Shown one piece after another: positions 7,367 to 14,119 of a DNA stretch of 39,433 nt (position 1 is the first letter of the stretch; each line of letters opens with the position of its first letter). This DNA is from Clostridiales bacterium (GTDB lineage Bacteria > Bacillota > Clostridia > Christensenellales > Borkfalkiaceae), in NCBI GenBank assembly GCA_015069625.1, contig SVIE01000006.1, positions 1 through 39,433 of the forward strand. The letters are read 5' to 3'. The notes beneath the pieces were generated by a model. The model saw only the letters and a list, made by a program, of their open reading frames with translations, made no database searches and was not told where the DNA came from. A program made the position numbers and the translations under genes.

Positions 7367-8365
7367 TTACACCGCCGTTTGATGACTTAAAACAATCCAT
7401 TTTGAACCATTCCACACTCCACTAATTTCCACCACGTGATTAGACTTAGGAACAATTTCTTCGATAATCATATTACCCACTTGAGGCTTTGCAAACGCAG
7501 TAGGTACGCTTCCACTCATAAACATTATATAAAAATAATCTCCTTCTTTATTGCCGTCCACAGGAACTAACGTTAAATTATTTACATTGTTCACATAGTA
7601 AAGTTGTTTGTTAATAATGTTTGTTAACACAACGTTATCCACCTGTGTACTTGCTTCTTTACTTCCGCACACGCTAATAATTTTGGTATCTACGTACAAT
7701 CGGTTTGTCAAGTCTGAATTGACTTGTGGCGTCATATCCGTTCTTGCATATCCTGTATCAGTAATGTAAAACCCGTTGCGACGAATAGTTTCACTCTCTC
7801 CGCACCCTGCAATAAAAGTCGCAGAACTATTCTTATAATTGTACTTTCCTACAACTATTTGGTTTTCATTTCTTATTACAGACGAATCAGCAATAAACGC
7901 AGAATCTATTGTAGCCTTTGCCTTTTCCATATAGAGATTTAATCCAGAAATTACAGTTGAAATTTCATCATAATTTGCATCATTATCAAGTTCTTTCAAC
8001 TCCACTCCTTCTTCAACTGTAAAGATGCTTCGTGCCGTCGAAACAACCGAACCATCAGCGTTCGCAATAAAAAATTGTACAACAATTTCCCCACTTTTTT
8101 CTGTTACAGAATAGGGTGTTTCAACTTTCCAAACGTTATAAACAGTATTATCGTCAAGTTTAATATTAACGCTATCCGCTCCTAAACTTTGCATCGGAAT
8201 TTTATGTGTACTTTCCCCGTTGGCAAGCGAATATGCTACGCTAACGACCAAATCACTACTCACAGGGCAAACAAAATATGTGTCCGTCGCATTTACCGAA
8301 CCACTAAACACTCTGCCTATTATCGAGCCAAGCGGTTCTCCATTAGAATTAAAATAAAAAATCAT
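7367..8365 (-). CDS. BppU-like phage baseplate upper protein
   Basis: This 332-residue protein starts with a beta-rich domain (residues 1-125) resembling the N-terminal domain of phage baseplate upper proteins: VNATDTYFVCPVSSDLVVSV, then LDDNTVYNVWKVETPYSVTEKSGEIVVQFFI. A short helical linker (about 125-160) follows, then a beta-rich C-terminal region, as in lactococcal BppU, where the helix trimerises the receptor-binding tip. AAGGAGG precedes the ATG and a host-type promoter lies just upstream. It is the first gene of the three-gene unit. The family assignment rests on pattern only. Confidence 0.6.
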   Translation of the reverse strand: MIFYFNSNGEPLGSIIGRVFSGSVNATDTYFVCPVSSDLVVSVAYSLANGESTHKIPMQSLGADSVNIKLDDNTVYNVWKVETPYSVTEKSGEIVVQFFIANADGSVVSTARSIFTVEEGVELKELDNDANYDEISTVISGLNLYMEKAKATIDSAFIADSSVIRNENQIVVGKYNYKNSSATFIAGCGESETIRRNGFYITDTGYARTDMTPQVNSDLTNRLYVDTKIISVCGSKEASTQVDNVVLTNIINKQLYYVNNVNNLTLVPVDGNKEGDYFYIMFMSGSVPTAFAKPQVGNMIIEEIVPKSNHVVEISGVWNGSKWIVLSHQTAV

Positions 8366-8392
8366 TTTTCAAAAATCCTCCTTGTGCCGTTC

Positions 8393-8420
8393 AATATAAC
8401 AAAGGATTTTTGCTTTTCAA
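8393..8420 (-). promoter_or_regulatory. Promoter of the phage-like gene trio
   Basis: Minus-strand TTGAAA (8415-8420), a 16-bp spacer, and TATATT (8393-8398), about 28 bases before the first start codon. It resembles the housekeeping promoters of the window. Confidence 0.65.
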
Positions 8421-8491
8421 TCTCTTACTGACAAATAAAAGATAAAAATTCCAAATTAAAGCATCATTAACCTTATCAAGTTTTAAGCAAA

Positions 8492-8517
8492 AAAGACACC
8501 CTTTTTAGAGTGTCTTT
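8492..8517 (-). terminator. Outermost terminator of the tRNA-Thr repeat array
   Basis: Hairpin AAAGACAC / GTGTCTTT with T-run on the minus strand, after the last 198-bp unit. Its sequence is unrelated to the terminators inside the repeats, so this was probably the original flank or that of another insertion. Confidence 0.7.
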
Positions 8518-8526
8518 CTTTTTTTT

Positions 8527-8724
8527 GGAGCTACTGGGCGGACACTTCTCCGCTTTGCTCCGAAGCCCTTGCCCGTCCTTGTTTGCCCTTCATCTGACGG
8601 GCGCACCTGCGGTTCTCGTCCACATGTAAAGCGCATAAACGACTTTACTCAATTCTAATTCGAGTCCACACAGTTGCATAAACAAAAAAGCACCCACCAC
8701 CTTTTTTGGTGATGGGTGCTTTTT
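8527..8724 (-). repeat. 198-bp tandem unit, distal copy, ending in a tRNA-Thr 3' fragment
   Basis: This unit differs from the neighbouring copy at only three positions that I find by eye. Its outer end (8527-8543, GGAGCTACTGGGCGGAC on the plus strand) equals the last part of tRNA-Thr including its CCA. On the minus strand it contains a terminator hairpin (8688-8720), an AT-rich stretch with paired GTAAAG/CTTTAC, and a GC-rich part with paired GCCCGTC/GACGGGC. No credible protein is encoded. Confidence 0.9.
8688..8720 (-). terminator. Terminator inside the distal 198-bp unit
   Basis: Minus-strand stem AGCACCCATCACC / GGTGGTGGGTGCT (one T-G wobble), loop of six A, then a T-run. Confidence 0.85.
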
Positions 8725-8922
8725 GGAGCTACTGGGCGGACACTTCTCCGCTTTGCTCCGAAGCCCTTGCCCGTCCTTGTTTGCCCTTCATCTGACGGGC
8801 GCACCTGCGGTTCTCGTCCACATGTAAAGCGCACAAACGACTTTACTCAATTCTAATTCGAGTCCACACAGTTGCATTAACAAAAAAGCACTCACCACCT
8901 TTTTTGGTGATGGGTGCTTTTT
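8725..8922 (-). repeat. 198-bp tandem unit, proximal copy, abutting tRNA-Thr
   Basis: This is the second copy of the 198-bp unit; its tRNA 3' fragment is at 8725-8741. It abuts the intact tRNA-Thr, whose own 3' end (8923-8939) supplies the third copy of the 17-bp sequence, so the three are spaced exactly 198 bp apart. Confidence 0.9.
8887..8918 (-). terminator. Terminator immediately after tRNA-Thr
   Basis: Minus-strand hairpin AGCACCCATCACC / GGTGGTGAGTGCT with a loop of six A and a T-run, starting 3 bases after the tRNA CCA. Confidence 0.85.
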
Positions 8923-8997
8923 GGAGCTACTGGGCGGACTCGAACCGCCGACCTGCTGATTACGAATCAGCTGCTCTACCGACTGAGCCACAGTAGC
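8922..8997 (-). tRNA. tRNA-Thr (anticodon CGU), CCA encoded
   Basis: On the minus strand the acceptor arms GCTACTG and CAGTAGC pair perfectly, followed by T and an encoded CCA. The D-arm (GGCTCAGTCGGTAGAGC), the anticodon arm CTGAT-TCGTAAT-CAG region with anticodon CGT, and the T-arm CGGTTCGAGTCCG are canonical. It decodes ACG. It has its own promoter and a terminator directly at its 3' end. Confidence 0.97.
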
Positions 8998-9000
8998 ATT

Positions 9001-9025
9001 AAAGTTGAATTTTCCGTTCAACTTT
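9001..9025 (-). promoter_or_regulatory. Hairpin in the tRNA-Thr leader
   Basis: AAAGTTGAA and TTCAACTTT form a perfect 9-bp stem with a 7-base loop, ending three bases before the mature tRNA 5' end. It fills nearly all of the transcribed leader and could guide RNase P or 5' trimming. Confidence 0.6.
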
Positions 9026-9028
9026 AAC

Positions 9029-9057
9029 ATCTTATCATAAAAATTAAAAAATATCAA
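9029..9057 (-). promoter_or_regulatory. Promoter of tRNA-Thr
   Basis: Minus-strand TTGATA (9052-9057), 17-bp spacer ending TATGA, and TAAGAT (9029-9034). Confidence 0.75.
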
Positions 9058-9092
9058 CCGATTTTATGCGTTAAATAACTTTTTAACAAAAA

Positions 9093-9881
9093 TTATTCTT
9101 CTATTAACTCTTTAATCTTTTTAACGTTATCCAAACCTGCTTTATATCCTATTTCGTATGCCTTTTGAATATCTTTAAACTTATATTGCGACATATCGCC
9201 AAGTTCTGGTTCAATAAAGAGATCTGGGTTACTAGTTAACTTTTTATGCCCGATAAGTTCACCGTCCATAATTTCAAATGAACGAAGAAGAACGGTTAGC
9301 ATATTGAACTTTTTATCCGTAGTCTGTGGCACGCCTAAAACGTCAACCGCAACGATAACGTCAGGATTCATTTGCTTCATCTCTTCCATGGGCACACGAC
9401 ATTTAACGCCACCGTCGACAAGTAACAATCCATCCATCTCAACAGGACGGAATATACCTGGTATAGAACAAGATGCCGCAACACATTTTGCAACTTCTTT
9501 ATCTCCATCAAACACTTTTAAATCGCCCGTATATAAATCCACAGCAACACACTTAAAAGGTATTTTCAACTCATTAAACGTGCTTGCTCCTATAATTTTC
9601 TTTATCTGCTCATACATTTTGTTCGCACGCAAGAGAGCACCGCTTTTCCAAGGGTTTAACGATAAATCGAATATGTCGCCAAGTTTTAATTTAGAAACAC
9701 GTTCATACATATTTTCAGGCGTTAAGCCATAACAATAGCATGCGCCTACAACCGAACCCATTGAACAGCCCGTTATCATATCAGGTTTAATCCCCGCTTC
9801 TTCAAGCGCTTGCAAAAAACCAATATGCGCAACACCTCTAGCGCCACCTGCGCCTAAAACTACACCTAGTTTTTTCGACAT
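9093..9881 (-). CDS. Patatin-like phospholipase (RssA/NTE family)
   Basis: This 262-residue protein has the patatin catalytic set: oxyanion loop GAGGARG (10-16), nucleophile motif GCSMG with S40, and DGG with D156 (LLVDGGV). Bacterial members hydrolyse acyl esters of phospholipids or lysophospholipids using a Ser-Asp dyad. Length fits the small RssA-type family with a complete patatin domain and no added regulatory domain. No signal peptide is seen. A strong GGAGGGG site supports the ATG. It is divergent from the DUF6062 gene, with back-to-back promoters in a 99-bp gap, and appears monocistronic. Confidence 0.92.
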   Translation of the reverse strand: MSKKLGVVLGAGGARGVAHIGFLQALEEAGIKPDMITGCSMGSVVGACYCYGLTPENMYERVSKLKLGDIFDLSLNPWKSGALLRANKMYEQIKKIIGASTFNELKIPFKCVAVDLYTGDLKVFDGDKEVAKCVAASCSIPGIFRPVEMDGLLLVDGGVKCRVPMEEMKQMNPDVIVAVDVLGVPQTTDKKFNMLTVLLRSFEIMDGELIGHKKLTSNPDLFIEPELGDMSQYKFKDIQKAYEIGYKAGLDNVKKIKELIEE

Positions 9882-9909
9882 ATACCCCTCCTACTTTTTG
9901 ATGTAAATA

Positions 9910-9938
9910 ATAATAGCACACCATAATATTATTTTCAA
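9910..9938 (-). promoter_or_regulatory. Promoter of the patatin-like gene
   Basis: Minus-strand TTGAAA (9933-9938), 17-bp spacer, TATTAT (9910-9915). Confidence 0.7.
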
Positions 9939-9946
9939 TAATCCTA

Positions 9947-9974
9947 TTGAAAATATTTAAAAATATGATAAAAT
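9947..9974 (+). promoter_or_regulatory. Promoter of the DUF6062 gene; leaderless geometry
   Basis: TTGAAA (9947-9952), 16-bp spacer ending TATGA, TAAAAT (9969-9974). Only six bases separate the -10 box from the ATG at 9981, so the transcript should begin at or next to the start codon. Confidence 0.65.
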
Positions 9975-9980
9975 ATTTAT

Positions 9981-10658
9981 ATGGCATATCATATAGACAC
10001 AGGTTTAATTAAAGAGAAATTTAAGGTTGATTGCGAATGTCCGCTTTGCGAAATTCAGGCGATTGCCGAAGAACAGTTTTTACACGAATTTTTAAATGAT
10101 GCCGTTATGGAGGAAGGCATGCGTGGAAAGGTAAACAAATTCGGGTTTTGTTCAAGGCACTTCGATATGATGTTTATCCGCCAAAACAAACTTAGCGTTG
10201 CGCTTCAAATCGCTAGTCGCATGAACACGATTTTAGATCACGTTACAGAATGCGATAACGTTAAATCGGCACTAAAACAAGCGGAAAAATTAGAAGCCGA
10301 TCAATCCACGTGTATTATTTGCAATCTCACGGGAGAGAGCATGGAAAAGTATTATAGAACTATTGCCGAAATGTATAAGCGTGAACTTAATTTTAGGGAT
10401 TCGTTTAGGGCGTCGAAAGGCTTTTGCCTGCCACACTACGTTCAACTGTTAAAATACGCTAAATACGCTGGTGGTGAAGCAAGCGCATTCTTATCTGACC
10501 TAACCGAAATCGAAGAAAAAAACTTACTTCGTTTAAGAGCGGAACTAAAAGTTTTTTGCGACAAACACGATTATCGAAACGCTCTTATGCCGTTAGGCTC
10601 GGCAGAAACCGCACTTCCTAGAACAAGAACAAAACTTTACGGAAAGAAATTTAAATAA
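9981..10658 (+). CDS. DUF6062-type cysteine-rich protein
   Basis: The 225-residue protein matches what I know as DUF6062, a Firmicute family of unknown function. Cysteine/histidine clusters occur in order: CECPLC (C18, C20, C23), FGFCSRH, CIIC and KGFCLPH. The CPLC...FCSRH and CIIC...FCLPH pairs look like two copies of one metal-binding unit, so structural zinc sites are likely. The rest is helical with no membrane segment. The ATG has no Shine-Dalgarno sequence and lies six bases after the -10 box, so translation is probably leaderless. A strong terminator follows directly. Family assignment is from memory; function is unknown. Confidence 0.75.
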   Translation: MAYHIDTGLIKEKFKVDCECPLCEIQAIAEEQFLHEFLNDAVMEEGMRGKVNKFGFCSRHFDMMFIRQNKLSVALQIASRMNTILDHVTECDNVKSALKQAEKLEADQSTCIICNLTGESMEKYYRTIAEMYKRELNFRDSFRASKGFCLPHYVQLLKYAKYAGGEASAFLSDLTEIEEKNLLRLRAELKVFCDKHDYRNALMPLGSAETALPRTRTKLYGKKFK

Positions 10659-10660
10659 CT

Positions 10661-10695
10661 AAAAGGCACTTGAATAATTATCAAGTGCCTTTTTT
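10661..10695 (+). terminator. Terminator of the DUF6062 gene
   Basis: Stem AAAGGCACTTGA / TCAAGTGCCTTT, 7-base loop, T-run on the plus strand, three bases after the stop codon. Confidence 0.88.
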
Positions 10696-10704
10696 ACAAA
10701 ACAA

Positions 10705-10738
10705 AAAATACGCTTCACTAAATCGTGAAGCGTATTTT
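10705..10738 (-). terminator. Terminator of the third InlB-repeat gene
   Basis: Stem AAAATACGCTTCA / TGAAGCGTATTTT with an 8-base loop and a T-run on the minus strand. Confidence 0.85.
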
Positions 10739-10754
10739 ACTAAACTAATTAAGT

Positions 10755-13700
10755 TTATTTCTGTTTTCTCTTTCTTGCTACAACAATTCCTGCGCCAAGG
10801 AGTGCTACCATTGAAGGAATGAGCGTACTTCCAACAATACTTCCACAACCTACGCCTTTATTCATTTCTTCTTCAAATTCACCATCTTCAGGATTTTCTG
10901 GGAAACCTTCGTCTAAATCAGGAGCTTCGGGAGAAATTGCAGTCCATTTTGCAACAAGGGTAATATCACCGGTGATTGCCGTTTCAAAATTGAAATCAAC
11001 GCCATCTAACGTCCAACCTGCAAATGTGAACGTCCAGCCCAAAGATTCAGCTCTTACCGGATCGATAGGTTTAGTTACTTTTTCGCCCTTAGCAACTAAA
11101 ACAACTTTTTCTCCGCTAAGCGTACCACCGTTTGCGTCAAACGTTACGTTAAACGCTTTTCTCGTTGCAATCCAGTTAGCAACAAGAGTAATGTTTTCAG
11201 TTACAGGCGTTGCAAAATCATAAGCAACACCGTCTAATAACCATCCGCCAAACGTATAGGTGTATTCTGCGTCTTCTGCCTTTGTGGGGTCTGTAGGTCT
11301 AGTTGCCGTTGCGTTTGCATTTATAGTTTGACTAGCAACAGTCGTTCCACCAACAGAATTAAACGTTACTGTATAAGTTGAAGGATCAACAGGTGGATCT
11401 ACTGGATCACCACCGCCAACAGGGGTTTGCGTCCATTTTGCAACAAGAGTAATGTTGCCTGTTACAGGGGTTGCAAAGTTGTATTCTACGTTATCTAAAT
11501 ACCAACCTGCAAACGTGTAAGTGTAGTTTGCATCTGCATCCTTAGTAGGATCTGCAGGTCTAGTTGCCGTTGCATTTTCGTCAATAGTTTGTGAAGAAAC
11601 AGCCGTGCCACCGTTAGAGTTAAACGTTACAGTATAAGTTGTAGGAATAACGGGATCGCCACCGCCAACAGGGGTTTGCGTCCATTTTGCAACAAGAATA
11701 ATATTGCCTGTTACAGGGGTTGCAAAGTTGTATTCTACGTTATTTAAATACCAACCTGCAAACGTGTAAGTGTAGTTTGCATCTGCAGCCTTAGTAGGAT
11801 CTGCAGGTCTTGTTGCCGTTGCGTTAGCGTTTATAGTTTGCATAGCAACAGCCGTTCCGCCGTTAGAGTTAAACGTTACCGTATAAGTTGTAGGATCAAC
11901 AGGATCACCACCGCCAATAGGGGTTTGCGTCCATTGTGCAATAAGCGTAATATTTCTTGTAGCCGTAGTGCTAAAATCATATACTTGACCGCCTAAAGTC
12001 CAACCTGCAAACGTGTAGGTGTAGTTTTCGTCTGCTTCTTTTGTAGGATCAGCAGGTTCGGTAAAGCAGGTGCCGTATGCTACCGTTTCAGGTGCAACCG
12101 CCGTACCACCGTTACTGTTATAAGTTACCGTGAAAGTTTTTGGCACTTCATTCCAAGTTGCAACGAGTAAAATATCACCGGTAACTTGGGTAGTAGCAAA
12201 GTTATAAGGTTCACCATCTAACGTCCAACCTGCAAATTCATAAGTCTTAGTTGTGGTTTCTGCTTTAGTTGGAGCAGTAGGTTCGGTGAAGAATTCACCA
12301 TATTTTTTAGTTTGTGAAGTAACTGTCGTTCCACCATTTGAGTTAAACGTTACAGTATAACTTCTTAAAGTTTCAGTCCATTTTGCAACAAGAGTAATAC
12401 TTTCCGTTACAGACTTGCTGAAATCATATTCAACGTTATTTAAATACCAACCTGCAAAAGCAAAGGTGTATTGTGCAGTTGCAGCCTTCGTAGGATCGGC
12501 AGGTCTTGCAACGGGCGTGCCTTCGCTAACGACTACAGAAGAACTTCCATTAAGAGTTCCACCAGCCAAATCAAACGTAACCGTGCAAGGTGAAAGCGTA
12601 TATACTTGGTATCCTGTTTCAGAATTAGGATCGGTGATTTGATAAGCAACGTCGGTTGGGAATACAAATGCCGTCGTACCAACGCTAATAAAACTACCCG
12701 CCTTGATTACGAATATATCGCCCACTTGAAGTCTATAAGACGCGTCCTCAAAACTAAATCTGAACGAACCACTGTCAATTACTGCCGTAAACTCTGAAAT
12801 AGGCTTTACTACGTTATTTGTTGACGTATAAATAATATTCATCGTGCTTGCGTAATTTTGACCTGTGGCAAATACAGAACCTGTTCCATCAAGATTTATT
12901 TGAATTGCAGGGGGATTGCCTGCGCCATATTCAGAATAAACGTTAAGCGAATTTATAGTTACGTTGTTTTTATTTGTAAAGTTATCTAAAGCTGGAGCAA
13001 AAGTTGCATTTTCACCTTGACAAACAAACACTAAATCTTTTTTCGCCTGATAGTCCCCCCAAACGAAACCTGATTTAATAGTCAAGATATCGCCTTCTTG
13101 GTAGCCACCCAACGTTGTTCCCGCATCAACGAATATTTTATTTTGATATAAGCGCAACGAGAATAATTTATCATTTCCGTCTTTATCGGTATAGGAAATA
13201 AGGCTCTTATCAATTTCTAAAAATTCTTTTCCCATGCCACCTTTTACCAAGTTAACGTAAGCGTCTAAATCGGGATGATTTGTTTCGAAATTGATAACCG
13301 CAGAACCCCAACTAGCGCTGTGTTCAACCACCATACCTGCAAGTTCAGTCTTATTGCTATCTAATGCAGTATTATAAACGTAACTCGATACCTTAACTCC
13401 ACTAGCAGTATGACCATACCAAGGGGAATTTGCAACTCCGTCATAATGGAAAGCAAAGTCATACTTAACTTCCTTACCATTCCATGTAAAACCTGCATAA
13501 ACGGTTAAAACGTCATGAAGTTCAGGGGTTACGTTACGGATAGCGAATGAATTTCCGCAAGATTCAACAATAGTGAGTTTATTGTTACCATATTGATCTC
13601 TATACGAAACCTTATCAGTATTAATTGTAGCCCAATATGGAGCGTGTGTAGTTATATCTTCTCCAAAACCAACCGTAATACCTGGTGTGCCTGATCCACC

Positions 13701-13844
13701 AATTTGGTCATCATACCACACGACAATATCAGGAGCAATTGCCGTCTTGTTAACGTCCTGTTCGGCGCTTACAGACATGCCTACCGCCCCTAGTGAACAA
13801 ACCATAAGCAATGCCGAAAAGATTGCTAAAAGTTTTTTTCTCAT
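10755..13844 (-). CDS. Secreted InlB-repeat surface protein, third paralog
   Basis: The 1029-residue protein has a signal peptide (about residues 1-27, MRKKLLAIFSALLMVCSLGA). Residues 33-405 form three related units of about 120 residues that I do not recognise; unit 1 holds VESCGNSFAIRN and the units share a GD-x-x-x-I-K-x-G pattern. Residues 420-968 hold seven InlB B-repeats (Listeria-Bacteroides repeats), starting near 420, 496, 571, 653, 736, 822 and 898, with YTVTFNSNGG, FAGWYL and NITLVAKW motifs. Short GGGDPVDP linkers separate some. After an acidic spacer come KGVGCGS (C1000), a hydrophobic helix and RKRKQK. It should be exported and anchored by the C-terminus. InlB repeats occur in adhesins; the ligand is unknown. 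Confidence 0.88.
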   Translation of the reverse strand: MRKKLLAIFSALLMVCSLGAVGMSVSAEQDVNKTAIAPDIVVWYDDQIGGSGTPGITVGFGEDITTHAPYWATINTDKVSYRDQYGNNKLTIVESCGNSFAIRNVTPELHDVLTVYAGFTWNGKEVKYDFAFHYDGVANSPWYGHTASGVKVSSYVYNTALDSNKTELAGMVVEHSASWGSAVINFETNHPDLDAYVNLVKGGMGKEFLEIDKSLISYTDKDGNDKLFSLRLYQNKIFVDAGTTLGGYQEGDILTIKSGFVWGDYQAKKDLVFVCQGENATFAPALDNFTNKNNVTINSLNVYSEYGAGNPPAIQINLDGTGSVFATGQNYASTMNIIYTSTNNVVKPISEFTAVIDSGSFRFSFEDASYRLQVGDIFVIKAGSFISVGTTAFVFPTDVAYQITDPNSETGYQVYTLSPCTVTFDLAGGTLNGSSSVVVSEGTPVARPADPTKAATAQYTFAFAGWYLNNVEYDFSKSVTESITLVAKWTETLRSYTVTFNSNGGTTVTSQTKKYGEFFTEPTAPTKAETTTKTYEFAGWTLDGEPYNFATTQVTGDILLVATWNEVPKTFTVTYNSNGGTAVAPETVAYGTCFTEPADPTKEADENYTYTFAGWTLGGQVYDFSTTATRNITLIAQWTQTPIGGGDPVDPTTYTVTFNSNGGTAVAMQTINANATATRPADPTKAADANYTYTFAGWYLNNVEYNFATPVTGNIILVAKWTQTPVGGGDPVIPTTYTVTFNSNGGTAVSSQTIDENATATRPADPTKDADANYTYTFAGWYLDNVEYNFATPVTGNITLVAKWTQTPVGGGDPVDPPVDPSTYTVTFNSVGGTTVASQTINANATATRPTDPTKAEDAEYTYTFGGWLLDGVAYDFATPVTENITLVANWIATRKAFNVTFDANGGTLSGEKVVLVAKGEKVTKPIDPVRAESLGWTFTFAGWTLDGVDFNFETAITGDITLVAKWTAISPEAPDLDEGFPENPEDGEFEEEMNKGVGCGSIVGSTLIPSMVALLGAGIVVARKRKQK

Positions 13845-13861
13845 AAGTTCCTCCTTAACGA

Positions 13862-13920
13862 AATATGTTACACATATTCATTATTTAGTGTATTATATCA
13901 TATGTCAAAAGCAATTTCAA
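13862..13920 (-). promoter_or_regulatory. Promoter and leader hairpin of the third InlB-repeat gene
   Basis: Minus-strand TTGAAA (13915-13920), 17-bp spacer ending TATGA, TATAAT (13892-13897). A small leader hairpin AATATG-TGTAA-CATATT (13862-13878) sits just before the CGTTAAGGAGGA ribosome binding region. Confidence 0.8.
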
Positions 13921-14070
13921 TATACTTTTTAAATTTTTTACAGATAGTTTATATTCTTTTTTTTAGAAATCCATTTTATATGTATAATGTTTTACGTTTT
14001 TTCGCCACAAAAAAGTTGTCCGTTTTACATAATTTTTTAAAAAACTTTTAACGTAAAATTTACACAATAA

Positions 14071-14100
14071 AAGACCGCCGTTTAATCTAACAGCGGTCTT
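14071..14100 (-). terminator. Terminator of the second InlB-repeat gene
   Basis: Stem AAGACCGC / GCGGTCTT on the minus strand, with inner GTT/AAC pairing and T-rich flank. Confidence 0.8.
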
Positions 14101-14119
14101 TTTATTTGATTATTAATTA

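Noticed and set aside
6209..8365. Diversity-generating retroelement around the tail-like genes
   Set aside because: I see no reverse transcriptase, template repeat or adenine-biased variable region.
8365..8997. tRNA-Thr repeats as att sites of a prophage containing the tail-like genes
   Set aside because: I find no further copy of the 17-bp core on the far side of the tail genes in this window and no integrase, so the trio is not flanked by att-like repeats here.
8788..9057. Open frame of 89 codons across tRNA-Thr and the repeat (contains VAQSVEQLIRNQQVGGSSPP)
   Set aside because: It is a translation of the tRNA and of the noncoding repeat. Such frames are known annotation artefacts.
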